A stretch of 64,000 bases of DNA, from contig NZ_CP020951.1 in NCBI RefSeq assembly GCF_000172795.2, positions 496,001-560,000 on the forward strand, read 5' to 3'. This DNA is from Rhizobium sp. CIAT894. GTDB lineage: Bacteria; Pseudomonadota; Alphaproteobacteria; Rhizobiales; Rhizobiaceae. A model generated the notes under the pieces. It made no database searches, had not been told where the DNA came from, and saw only the letters and a program-made list of their open reading frames with translations. Below are positions 8,555-16,638 of this stretch, one piece after another (the first letter of the stretch is position 1; each line of letters starts with the position of its first letter). A program made the translations under genes and the position numbers.

Positions 8555-9439
8555 CTAGCCGAACCGCTGCACCAGGAAATCGATCACCGTCCGCAACATC
8601 GCTGTCGGCCGGCGGTTCGGCGCATAGACGAGCGACATCGGCACTGGCTTGTAGGACCATTCCGGCAGCACCTGCTCAAGCCGGCCTTCAGCGATATCGG
8701 CGGCGAGCAGCAGTTCCGGCTGGAGTGCAATTCCGGCGCCGCTGAGCGCGGCCATGCGAAGGGCTGCCCCCTGGTTGGTGGAGAATTTTCCGGAAATCAA
8801 CACATCCCGCATTTCGCCTCCCGGTCCGACCAGGTGCCATCGGTCCTGCTTGCGCCAATAGGAGTGGCCGAGGCAGAGATGGTTGGTCAGCGCTTCCGGC
8901 GAAGCCGGCCGGCCATGGCGGACGAGATAATCCGGTGAGGCGGCGAGGATCCGCCGGTAGGGCGTCAGCGGACGGGCGACCAGGCTATCGTCGGCGAGCG
9001 GGCCGATGTGGATGCCGAGTTCGAACCCCTCGCCGACGAGATCATGGACATTGTTGTCGAGCGACAGCTCGATGCTGACGTCGGGATAGGCGTTCTGGTA
9101 CTCGACCAGCGCCGGCACCAGGTTCTGCGTGCCGAAGCTGACGGGCGCCACCAGCCGCAGCCGGCCGCGCGGCGCCGATTGCAGTTCGCTTGCCGAAGCC
9201 TCGGCCAGCGCCACTTCGGACAGCGCCCGCTTGCAGCGCTCGTAATAGAGCTGGCCGACCTCCGTCAGCTGATGGCGTCGCGTGGTGCGATGGATCAGCT
9301 TCGCCCCGAGCCGGGTCTCGATCGTCTTGATGTGCTTGGCGACCATGGCAGGCGACACCTGCGCGATCTCCGCGGCGGCGGCGAAACTGCCGGTGTCGAT
9401 GACCCTGACGAACATCGCCATGCCGGCCAGCTTGTCCAT
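8555..9439 (-). CDS. LysR-family transcriptional regulator
   Basis: A 294-residue LysR regulator. The N-terminal helix-turn-helix reads FVRVIDTGSFAAAAEIAQVSPAMVAKHIKTIETRLG, followed by LIHRTTRRHQLTEVG, and the rest is the type 2 periplasmic-binding-like effector domain starting near GRLRLVAPVSFG. It belongs to the large subgroup that includes DsdC/AaeR-like proteins starting MDKLAGMAMFV. It is divergent from a 4-oxalocrotonate tautomerase-like gene 125 bp away, its likely target. The effector cannot be deduced. Confidence 0.92.
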   Translation of the reverse strand: MDKLAGMAMFVRVIDTGSFAAAAEIAQVSPAMVAKHIKTIETRLGAKLIHRTTRRHQLTEVGQLYYERCKRALSEVALAEASASELQSAPRGRLRLVAPVSFGTQNLVPALVEYQNAYPDVSIELSLDNNVHDLVGEGFELGIHIGPLADDSLVARPLTPYRRILAASPDYLVRHGRPASPEALTNHLCLGHSYWRKQDRWHLVGPGGEMRDVLISGKFSTNQGAALRMAALSGAGIALQPELLLAADIAEGRLEQVLPEWSYKPVPMSLVYAPNRRPTAMLRTVIDFLVQRFG

Positions 9440-9564
9440 GATTGCCTACCGTATGGTTTTGAATGAAGACACTGGCAGCTTATTTATCAACCTCAGTATT
9501 TACAACATAGTCGTTATGCCCGCGCCAAGGCGGCGGACATTGCCAACGTGACCAAGGAGAAAAC

Positions 9565-9750
9565 ATGCCCATTCTTCACCTGCAGATGCATCCCGGCCGC
9601 ACCGACGATCAGAAGCGCGCCTTCGCCCGCGAAGCGACGAAGGCCGCCGTCGAAACCCTGGCGTGCCCGCCGGAATCGGTGGAAATCCTGATCACGGAGA
9701 TCGCCAAGGATGCCTGGGCAGTCGGCGGCAAGCTGAAATCCGAGGGCTGA
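9565..9750 (+). CDS. 4-oxalocrotonate tautomerase family protein
   Basis: A 61-residue protein, the usual size of 4-OT family subunits. After the initiator Met it begins with Pro (PILHLQMHPGRT), the Pro that acts as the catalytic base in this superfamily. QKRAFAREATKAAVETL forms the helix and VEILITEIAKDAWAVGG the second beta-strand. AAGGAGAAAAC precedes the ATG. These enzymes form hexamers in the cytoplasm and tautomerise 2-hydroxydienoates or act as dehalogenases. It is probably controlled by the divergent LysR gene. The following 269 bp (9751-10019) hold no gene I can support. Confidence 0.9.
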   Translation: MPILHLQMHPGRTDDQKRAFAREATKAAVETLACPPESVEILITEIAKDAWAVGGKLKSEG

Positions 9751-10019
9751 GAGACGCCCCGCTGCGCCGGGGAGCTAGCTGCCCGCCGCCGCCATGGGAG
9801 TGGACAGGGAGCCGGCGCTCGGCTCTCGTGCTGGCGGGGCGGGTGACGGATCGGCCCGACTGTCTGCAGCCCCTGCCCGCCGGCGTGCGGCCAGCCGATT
9901 TCGCCGGGGAATTTTTTCTCCGGCGCTTCCGAGCCATGACGGAGTTCACGCCGAAGCGATTATCGGTGACGGCTAAAAGGCAATAGCAGGTGCCTCATCC
10001 GTCGTGATACACCGCAGCC

Positions 10020-11081
10020 ATGGCTGACAAACACACACACCTTTGGCCCGGCGTTCCCCTCGCTTTGGGTTCTGCCGTTCTGTTCGGTGCATCTGCGCCG
10101 GTTTCCAAACTGCTTGTGGGTTCAATTGACCCATGGTTGCTGGCGGGTATCCTTTATCTCGGCGCCGGACTTGGTCTCGCCGTCGTTCATTGGGGCCGCC
10201 GCCTGATTGGACTTGTCAATGTCGAGGCCCCGCTGCAAACGGCCGACCTCCCTTGGCTCGCTTTTGTCATCCTGTTCGGAGGAATGCTCGGCCCTCTGTT
10301 CTTGATGCTGGGGCTATCTCATACGTCTGCATCCTCGGGATCGCTGCTCCTCAATCTGGAGGGACTGGCGACCATGGGCATTGCCTGGCTGGTGTTTCGG
10401 GAAAATGTCGACAGGCGACTATTGTTGGGCGCCGGTGCGATCCTTGCGGGCGCGGTGCTTTTGTCGTGGAACGGTCAGTCCCTGCGGCTTGACGAGGGCA
10501 GCTTATTCATTGCGGCCGCGTGCCTTTCATGGGGTATAGACAACAACCTGACCCGCAAATTGTCGTCGGCTGACCCGGTTCAAATCGCCACGATCAAGGG
10601 TGTCGTCGCGGGAAGCAGCAACCTTCTGCTGGCGTTCGGCTTCGGTGCGTCGCCACCCAATATTGCGCTCGTCGGAGCGGGCGCGTTCGTCGGCTTCCTG
10701 GGCGTCGGCGTCAGCCTGGTTTTGTTCATGCTTGGGCTTCGCCATCTTGGGACAGCCCGCACGGGAGCCTATTTTTCTTTAGCGCCGTTCATCGGTGCGG
10801 TGCTTGCGGTCGTCATTTTCGGCGAGGCTGTAACATTTCAGATCGTTGCGGCCGGTGTTCTCATGGCGATTGGCCTTTGGCTTCATCTGGCCGAACGTCA
10901 CGACCATGAGCACGAGCATGCGGCGCTGGAACACGAGCACTCCCATGTACATGACGAGCATCACCAACATTCCCATGACGGCCCAGTCAGCGAGCCGCAC
11001 TCGCATTGGCATCGCCATGAGCCTCTGAGGCATAAACATCCTCACTACCCCGATCTGCACCATCGCCATTCCCATGAATAG
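10020..11081 (+). CDS. DMT (EamA) transporter with a long His-rich C-terminal tail
   Basis: A 353-residue protein with about ten membrane helices and two EamA repeats (first about residues 10-145, second about 155-290). The last ~60 residues, from about 293, are cytoplasmic or periplasmic sequence dominated by His with Asp, Glu and Pro, in runs such as HDHEHEHAALEHEHSHVHDE. Such tails occur on metal transporters and metallochaperones and bind Zn, Ni or Co. EamA proteins usually export metabolites, so metal export or metal-dependent control of export are both open. No clear Shine-Dalgarno sequence is seen. A second EamA gene follows 71 bp downstream and is not closely similar. Confidence 0.85.
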   Translation: MADKHTHLWPGVPLALGSAVLFGASAPVSKLLVGSIDPWLLAGILYLGAGLGLAVVHWGRRLIGLVNVEAPLQTADLPWLAFVILFGGMLGPLFLMLGLSHTSASSGSLLLNLEGLATMGIAWLVFRENVDRRLLLGAGAILAGAVLLSWNGQSLRLDEGSLFIAAACLSWGIDNNLTRKLSSADPVQIATIKGVVAGSSNLLLAFGFGASPPNIALVGAGAFVGFLGVGVSLVLFMLGLRHLGTARTGAYFSLAPFIGAVLAVVIFGEAVTFQIVAAGVLMAIGLWLHLAERHDHEHEHAALEHEHSHVHDEHHQHSHDGPVSEPHSHWHRHEPLRHKHPHYPDLHHRHSHE

Positions 11082-11152
11082 ATGACCAGCCATGGCGGCC
11101 CTTGGCGCCGCGTCATCTGTGCAGCGCTCGGGAATTGTGGCATAACTGGGCG

Positions 11153-12124
11153 ATGGCGATACATGTCTTGGCGGTCCATCGCGACACGGTCGGGACGGAA
11201 CAGGCGGCGGGCGGTTCACTTGCTGCCGCCTATTCCGTGGGGGTTTTCTGCTGGCTGCTGTCGGCCGGCGTCTATATCGCCGCGAAATGGGTTTCTTCGG
11301 AGATGCCGCCCTGGGCGCTGTGTTTCTGGCGCGTGCTGATCGCCTGGGCGATCCTGATGCCGATCGTCGCCCGGCATTTCGGCGCCATGGCCGCGCTCGT
11401 GCGGGCTCGCGGCCTCGAGCTGCTCGCCATCGGCGGTATCGGGCTTGCGATCTGCCAGGGCCTGATTTTTGTCGGCCTCGAACATGCCGATGCCACGACC
11501 GCCGGCATCATCATCGCCCTCATCCCGATCATCACCATGATTCTTGCCCGTTTCATTCTGGCCGAGCCGATGGGGCGCTGGCAGGTGATCGGATCGATCC
11601 TCGCCTTTCTCGGGATCGTCGTCATCATCGTCAAGGGCAGCCCGGCCGCACTGCTGCGCCTCGACCTCAATCCCGGCGAATTATGGATCGTCGCCGGCGC
11701 CTTCTGTTTCAGCCTCTATACCGTGCTGCTGCGCCGGGCGAAATTCGATCTCAATCGGCTTGCGCTCCTGGTCCTCCTTCTCGGTGCGGCGGTGCTGACG
11801 GCGCTGCCCTTCTACCTTTTCGAGCTCGCCTCTGACGAGCGCTCGACGCTGAATGCCAGCGGCCTCATCGCGCTCGGCTATGTCTCGATCCCCGGCGGCG
11901 CGGTCATGTATTATCTCTTCAATCGCAGCATCGAGGCCCTGGGCGCGGCGCGGGCGGGCGTGCTGCTTTACATCCAGACGATCTTTATCGCCGTGCTCGC
12001 CTACCTGTTCCTCGGCGAACAGTTGCAACGCTATCATCTCGAAGGCGCGGCACTCATCGTCGCCGGCCTGCTGCTCATCATCCTGCTGAAGCCGACGACC
12101 AGAGCGGAGGCGGCCAAAGCCTGA
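11153..12124 (+). CDS. DMT (EamA) family transporter
   Basis: A ten-helix EamA permease. From ATG 11153 it has 323 residues; an earlier ATG in frame at 11102 would add 17 polar residues with no family resemblance, so the later start is chosen. The first EamA repeat runs from AAYSVGVFCWLLSAGVYIAAKWV to about residue 140, the second from GELWIVAGAFCFSLYTVLLRRAKF to the end. The helix containing YVSIPGGAVMYYLFNRSIEALGAARAG is typical of EamA/RhaT proteins. It should be an inner-membrane exporter of a small metabolite; the substrate is unknown. It follows the His-tailed homologue on the same strand. Confidence 0.88.
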   Translation: MAIHVLAVHRDTVGTEQAAGGSLAAAYSVGVFCWLLSAGVYIAAKWVSSEMPPWALCFWRVLIAWAILMPIVARHFGAMAALVRARGLELLAIGGIGLAICQGLIFVGLEHADATTAGIIIALIPIITMILARFILAEPMGRWQVIGSILAFLGIVVIIVKGSPAALLRLDLNPGELWIVAGAFCFSLYTVLLRRAKFDLNRLALLVLLLGAAVLTALPFYLFELASDERSTLNASGLIALGYVSIPGGAVMYYLFNRSIEALGAARAGVLLYIQTIFIAVLAYLFLGEQLQRYHLEGAALIVAGLLLIILLKPTTRAEAAKA

Positions 12125-12318
12125 GGACGAGCGCAATGGCTTTCCCGGTGACCGCTTCCGCCCGCCCGCTGTGGCGCTTCTCGACCTCCGGCATCACGCT
12201 CCGTCAGGCCTGGTTTCTCAACGCATCGCCGGCAGTGCGTTGTCGTGCAATTTTAACGAATTTGGTGACGAAACGACAAACAGCCTTCCTATAAGCTTGC
12301 GGCTTTGGAGCTGCGCGA

Positions 12319-12537
12319 TTGATCACAACACGTCACATTACCTATGCGGTCATTCTGCTCTGCCTCTTTGCCGGTTTGGCCGGGGTTTATTCGCTCAGCA
12401 ATCTGTCGCTCGAAGGAATGGATCCGAGCCGCTTCACCTACGAGACCGAGAAATGCTACTATCCGAAGTGTGACAATATCGTGCATGATAAATGGCTCGA
12501 CGAAGCTCTCGCAAAAGCACAGCCGCGCAGCCATTGA
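12319..12537 (+). CDS. small single-pass membrane protein, unknown function
   Basis: A 72-residue ORF starting with TTG at 12319. An N-terminal hydrophobic segment (ITYAVILLCLFAGLAGVYSL) is followed by a polar domain with two Cys in CYYPKCDNIV and a C-terminal EALAKAQP. It could be a membrane-anchored periplasmic peptide. I do not recognise the family. It stands alone between the DMT gene and a palindromic repeat. A conserved hypothetical is the most that can be said, and the TTG start weakens it. Confidence 0.45.
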   Translation: MITTRHITYAVILLCLFAGLAGVYSLSNLSLEGMDPSRFTYETEKCYYPKCDNIVHDKWLDEALAKAQPRSH

Positions 12538-12930
12538 GATCGGGCGGGGGCGTTCCTGATACAAAGCTGCTACGCAGTTTTTTGGAATTGCTCGAATGAG
12601 AGGCGTGCCGTGTGGCCCCCTCATCCGACCCTTCGGGCCACCTTCTCCCCGAGGGGAGAAGAGGGTGCAAGGCGCACCGGCAGTACCCAAACGAACGGCC
12701 TGCTTAACGGCACTCCCTCCAACGGGGTGGATGGCGACGCGGCAATCTCTCTCTTCTCCCCCGTGGGGAGAAGGTGGCCCGAAGGGTCGGATGAGGGGGC
12801 CACACGCACGGCGCCAGTCTATCCTGAAGCAGAGCCACGGCAAATATCTGGTGGCATTTTCGTTTTTCTTGGACGTCTGCTATTGGCGCAAACCTGATGC
12901 CGAAAGGCCGGCCGCCGCGTGAAACAAGGC
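12538..12930. repeat. gene-free stretch with a 53-bp inverted repeat pair
   Basis: Arms at 12611-12663 (from TGTGGCCCCCTCATCCGACC to GAGGGGAGAAGAG) and 12751-12804 (its reverse complement, ending GGATGAGGGGGCCACA) are nearly perfect inverted copies separated by 87 bp. Each arm also contains a small internal palindrome, CTTCTCCCCGAGGGGAGAAG. This is a composite of the dispersed rhizobial palindrome that ends in CCTTCTCCCC; related units occur at 36.28 kb and 47.4-47.7 kb. No gene is supported across the stretch; open frames inside are repeat-derived. Confidence 0.75.
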
Positions 12931-13242
12931 CTATGTTCGCATCGCCGGGGGCAGGTCGGCTCGTCGCTGTCCAACGCCCTGCGGGACGAGCGATAGAGCA
13001 GCGATGCCGGCCTCCTCGGCCGCCCGCAGAAGCGCTTCCCGGAATTGTTCCGGGGCAATCTTCCCGCTGATGGCGTCGACGCAGGCTTTCACGGCAGCGA
13101 CATATTCCTCGCCGTCATCGAAAGGCCAGTCGTTGATCAGGAGATACGCGGCGTCACCCAGCGTCCGTACGATTTTGCGAGATACCGGACGGCTCAAAGA
13201 AAGCGCGACCGGCGTGAATGCCGACGATGTATTCCAGCACAT
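12931..13242 (-). CDS. DUF982 family protein
   Basis: Read from ATG 13242, a protein of about 103 residues. VSRKIVRTLGDAAYLLINDWPFDDGEEYVAAVKACVDAISGKI, followed by REALLRAAEEAGI, has the pattern of the rhizobial DUF982 family: a WP...G..Y..A...C..A...G core and a C-terminal AA.EAGI. These proteins are small and cytoplasmic, often in many copies per genome, with no established function. An upstream in-frame start at 13287 would add 15 residues of no family character. It is flanked by repeat-rich intergenic DNA and looks monocistronic. Confidence 0.75.
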   Translation of the reverse strand: MCWNTSSAFTPVALSLSRPVSRKIVRTLGDAAYLLINDWPFDDGEEYVAAVKACVDAISGKIAPEQFREALLRAAEEAGIAALSLVPQGVGQRRADLPPAMRT

Positions 13243-13431
13243 TGTCCTCGACCCCTCAAGGCACGGATACTGCAATCCCGGCTGCAATATACGCGCGTAT
13301 TTTAAAATTGGGAATTGAAAACTTTATGACGAACACTGCTTGGGCGTGAAGGTGCCGAATGCCAGGAAAGGGCGCTCTGCGACCTTGCGTCGGCGCGCCC
13401 CCGATCCTGAGAGCCTATCTCGAAAAGAGTC

Positions 13432-13830
13432 TTAATCGGGTTTCCCCGGCTCCAAATTGATGCGTATGTGCCTGGCGGTGACTAGCCCGGTCACGCCGTA
13501 GCTCGCATCCCACTCAACGCGGAAATGCTCGTCGACTTTGGTGATCTCCAAATCGAAGATGATGCCCGGTGCCATATCGAAATCGGTACAATTGATCGCG
13601 CTCACGCCCTCAAGGGTAAGAGTGACTATCGCGTGCTTGTCGAGGACGAAGTAGCCCGCGGCATCCACCTCGTCCGTCATGTTCCAGGCGTGAATGCGCA
13701 GCAGTCCGGCTCCGCTATTGGAGAAGGCGATCTCAAGCAGTTTGGCATCATGGAAGCGGGGTACGCGCCCAAACCACTCAAGCAGCGGCTTGCCTCCGGG
13801 AATGTCGTGTAGGATTGATGTAGAGGACAT
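13432..13830 (-). CDS. Imm50-like immunity protein
   Basis: A 132-residue cytoplasmic protein with WFGRVPRFHDAKLLEIAFSN near the start and alternating beta-strands with Phe/Asp motifs later (INCTDFDMAPGIIFDLEITKV). The FHDA box after W..F G...P is what is seen in the Imm50 family of polymorphic-toxin immunity proteins; that assignment is by eye. Such genes normally sit directly after a toxin gene, but none is found here, so it may be an orphan immunity gene left over from a lost toxin or picked up for protection. Confidence 0.6.
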   Translation of the reverse strand: MSSTSILHDIPGGKPLLEWFGRVPRFHDAKLLEIAFSNSGAGLLRIHAWNMTDEVDAAGYFVLDKHAIVTLTLEGVSAINCTDFDMAPGIIFDLEITKVDEHFRVEWDASYGVTGLVTARHIRINLEPGKPD

Positions 13831-14188
13831 TATTGCTCGCGAGTGAGATTGACCGTCAACGCCGGTCTTTCAAGATGTCGTCCAGGACGCTTTCATCCAG
13901 GGCGTCTTCATTGCCTGAGAAACGAGATATTTCGACGTGGTCTTCGCATCCGACCGAAGTGCCGACATGTCGACAGGTTGATTTTTCCCCATGCGGCGTC
14001 CCCAGGTTCGCATGAGCGCGCCTACCATTATGCCTCTTGAATAGCCGGGCACAACAAACGCGTATTCTGAAGCAAGCGCAACCGCGTTTTTCAACAGTGT
14101 CATCGCAAAGCGGAAATTTCTTCGGCCGCTTTTGGCGCACAGTCAGCAGCATCCAGCTTCCCCTTCAATTCCCACACTCCCCGCTCCT
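13831..14188. other. gene-free stretch, possible decayed ORF
   Basis: No gene is supported. A minus-strand frame at 13870-14103 (77 codons, containing YAFVVPGYSRGIMVGALMRTWG) has a start without a clear ribosome site and no recognised family. It could be a small gene or a remnant of an element delivered with the Imm50-like gene. I see no strong palindrome or terminator before the pseudokinase stop at 14189. Confidence 0.3.
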
Positions 14189-16594
14189 TCACCGCAACTC
14201 CGCACTCACCCGAAAAATCCCGCCGGCCGAGGCATCCGAGCAGACGACGAAGGTGGAGCCCTCTTGCGCCATGAAGGCGACGTTGCCGCCGGCTTCGCAG
14301 GGGGTGGCGCTCCATTGCAGGATGATGTCGCCGTTGTCGGGCAGTTTTTCGGGCGTCAGCTTGACGGCGCTGGCCATCCATTCCGTCGCCGATGGCAGGT
14401 GGACGGGGGTGTTCAGCTGTTTCGACAGCCAGGCGGTGTAGTTCTGCGCCACGGCGAGCGGCACGTCGTCGGCGGGCTGCTCGGGATTGTCGGCATAGGC
14501 TTGTGCGGCGGTGGGGTCCGAGTTGGCGGTGTAGTATTGCGCGATCTCGGCGCGGGTCACGGCTCTCGCCTGCATGCAGAAGGATTTTTCGACCTTCACG
14601 GCGCCATTGGCGACGCCGAGCATGCCGCCGAGATCCTTCAGCGACGAAGTCATCAGCCGGACATTGTCAAGCGGATAACTTCCGGCCGGCACGGTCTCGA
14701 AGGCAAGGGTTTGCGACACCGGGCAGAAGCCGCGCGCCGACAGGGCTTCGAGATCGGCGAGGATCGGCTGGTAGGCTGCGATGGCGAGCTTATAGGCTTC
14801 GTTGGTGTAGCGGCCGTCGGCCTCGGTCAGCTTCGGCGTGAGCGCTGCCAGCGTGGGGTCGGCGGCGCCGGCGCGTGTCGTGATCGAGGCGTGGAGATCG
14901 GTGACTTTCTGCCGCAGCGCCGTCGCCTCGTCCTTGGCCGCCATGACATCTGATATCAGCTTGTCGAACAGCTTGGCGGCGTCGCCATAGCCCGAGGTCG
15001 CGGCCGGCAGCTGCCATTGCTCCGCCTTGGCCTTGGCCTCGGTCATCAGGCTGCTCGCCTTGGCGACGTCGGGGCTGTCGCCGGCGACGATGCGGGTGAC
15101 GGTTTCGCGTTTTGCCGCCGCATCCTTTTCGGCCGCGGTCAGCGCGGTCAGCGCCTTGGCGAGGCCGTCGTAGGCGGCTTTCGCCGCGTCGTAATTGTCG
15201 ACGGCGGCATGCATCTGCTTGGCGGCCGCGCCATCGGCGGCAGCCTTCATCTTGGTCTCGGCCTCGGCAAAGCTCGGCGCCTTGTCGCCGCCGGCGGCCG
15301 AGGCGGCGGCTTTCGCCTTTTCGGCATTTTCCCTTGATATGGCGATCAGCGCATTGCCGAGATTGATGGCAGCAGACTGGTAGCCCGGAAGCGCCTTGTC
15401 GTAATCCTCGTCCTTGAGCAGGGCGTCGGCCGAGGTCAGGGCCGTGGCGCCGGTGTCATAGGAAAGTTTCGCCTGGTCGCTGGCCGGACGCTCCGGCGCC
15501 TTGGCGGCGATCGCCTTCTGCTTGCGGCTTTCGGCCTCCTTCTTCCAGGTGCCGACATCGGCGACGAGTTTCGGATCCGGGCGCAGCAATTTGGGAATGG
15601 TGACGATGCCGACGCCGATGCAGATCAGCAGCAGCGCTGTAAACATCGAGATATGCGCAAGCGTCCATTTTTTCCGCTTCGGGGATTCCGGCTGCTGCGG
15701 CATGCCGCCACGCGGATCCCAGGACATCGGCTGGATGCCTGTCGTGACGCGGCTGAATTCGCCGAGCGCATCGGCGCCGGTGCGCGGCCGCACGCCGGGA
15801 TCACGGCTCAGCATGCGCTCGATCAGGCTGGCAAGGCCCTCGGGAAAGCCGGGGATCAGCACATCAAGGCGCGGGAAGATATTGGAGGGGTCGAGATGGA
15901 TGTTCTTCCAGCTCTGCTCGCGCTGGTGCTCATCCTCCCAGACCATGACGCTGTCGAAGACGCTGGCATAGGTCTGGCGCGGCAGGAAGAGCTTATAGGC
16001 GATCATGCCCATGGCGTAGATATCGAGGGCCGGCGAGGCGGAGAAGGTGCCGCTGGCATAGATCTCCGGCGCGCCGAATTCCGGCACATAGGGCGGGATG
16101 ATGTGCTCGCCGATCTTCGAGATCAGGTGCAGGTTGCCGATCCGGACCGAGAGGCCGGAATAATCCTCGGAGACATAGATGCACTGGTCGGTCAGCGCAT
16201 TATGGGCGTAACCGGCGCCATGCAGCGTCGCCAGCCCTTCGAGGATGTGGCGGCCGATTTCTACGGCGCGCTCATAGGCCACCATTTCGGTTTCGTCGAG
16301 ATATTGGTGCAGGGTTTTCGACGGCCGCTTCTCGACGATATAGAAATTATCGTCTTCCGGCGACGGCGGGATGAGGTCTTCGATTTCGACGAAGCGCCGC
16401 GCCGTCAGCGATTTGGCCTCGTTGATCGAGGCCCAGACCCGCTCGAAACGGGCTTTGTCCAGTTTCAGCGCCACATCGGGCGTGACGATGAACACCGCAT
16501 GGCCCATCCGCTTATCCTCAGCGGGATAGACGATGAATTCGTTTTCATAGATCGGCTCGCCGATCGTGTAGCGGGCGATCAGATCACTTCTCAT
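14189..16594 (-). CDS. membrane pseudokinase with C-terminal FGE/sulfatase-modifying-like domain
   Basis: From ATG 16594 (AGGGGAC upstream) the product has 801 residues. Residues 1-275 have a protein-kinase fold: VALKLDKARF gives the beta-3 Lys and PEIYASGTFSASPALDIYAMGMIAYKLF is the APE to alpha-F part. The HRD catalytic triplet is replaced by HNA (131-133) and DFG by a sequence around IGN (152-154), so it is predicted catalytically dead. A membrane helix lies near 316-340, then a long Ala/Lys-rich coiled-coil region to about 610, then a domain with VTRAEIAQYY and LPSATEWMASAV resembling formylglycine-generating enzymes. The last gene of a five-gene operon with a serpin, proteases and OmpA. 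A scaffold or sensor role is inference. Confidence 0.8.
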   Translation of the reverse strand: MRSDLIARYTIGEPIYENEFIVYPAEDKRMGHAVFIVTPDVALKLDKARFERVWASINEAKSLTARRFVEIEDLIPPSPEDDNFYIVEKRPSKTLHQYLDETEMVAYERAVEIGRHILEGLATLHGAGYAHNALTDQCIYVSEDYSGLSVRIGNLHLISKIGEHIIPPYVPEFGAPEIYASGTFSASPALDIYAMGMIAYKLFLPRQTYASVFDSVMVWEDEHQREQSWKNIHLDPSNIFPRLDVLIPGFPEGLASLIERMLSRDPGVRPRTGADALGEFSRVTTGIQPMSWDPRGGMPQQPESPKRKKWTLAHISMFTALLLICIGVGIVTIPKLLRPDPKLVADVGTWKKEAESRKQKAIAAKAPERPASDQAKLSYDTGATALTSADALLKDEDYDKALPGYQSAAINLGNALIAISRENAEKAKAAASAAGGDKAPSFAEAETKMKAAADGAAAKQMHAAVDNYDAAKAAYDGLAKALTALTAAEKDAAAKRETVTRIVAGDSPDVAKASSLMTEAKAKAEQWQLPAATSGYGDAAKLFDKLISDVMAAKDEATALRQKVTDLHASITTRAGAADPTLAALTPKLTEADGRYTNEAYKLAIAAYQPILADLEALSARGFCPVSQTLAFETVPAGSYPLDNVRLMTSSLKDLGGMLGVANGAVKVEKSFCMQARAVTRAEIAQYYTANSDPTAAQAYADNPEQPADDVPLAVAQNYTAWLSKQLNTPVHLPSATEWMASAVKLTPEKLPDNGDIILQWSATPCEAGGNVAFMAQEGSTFVVCSDASAGGIFRVSAELR

Positions 16595-16638
16595 GCACAT
16601 GTCCCCCTGCAATCATTGGCATTCCATGAAACCGAATT

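Noticed and set aside
12538..12930. Inverted 53-bp arms as ends of an insertion sequence
   Set aside because: Only 87 bp lie between the arms and no transposase is encoded; the arms match the dispersed rhizobial palindrome.
13870..14103. 77-codon minus-strand frame as a gene
   Set aside because: No clear ribosome site and no family; kept only as a possible remnant.
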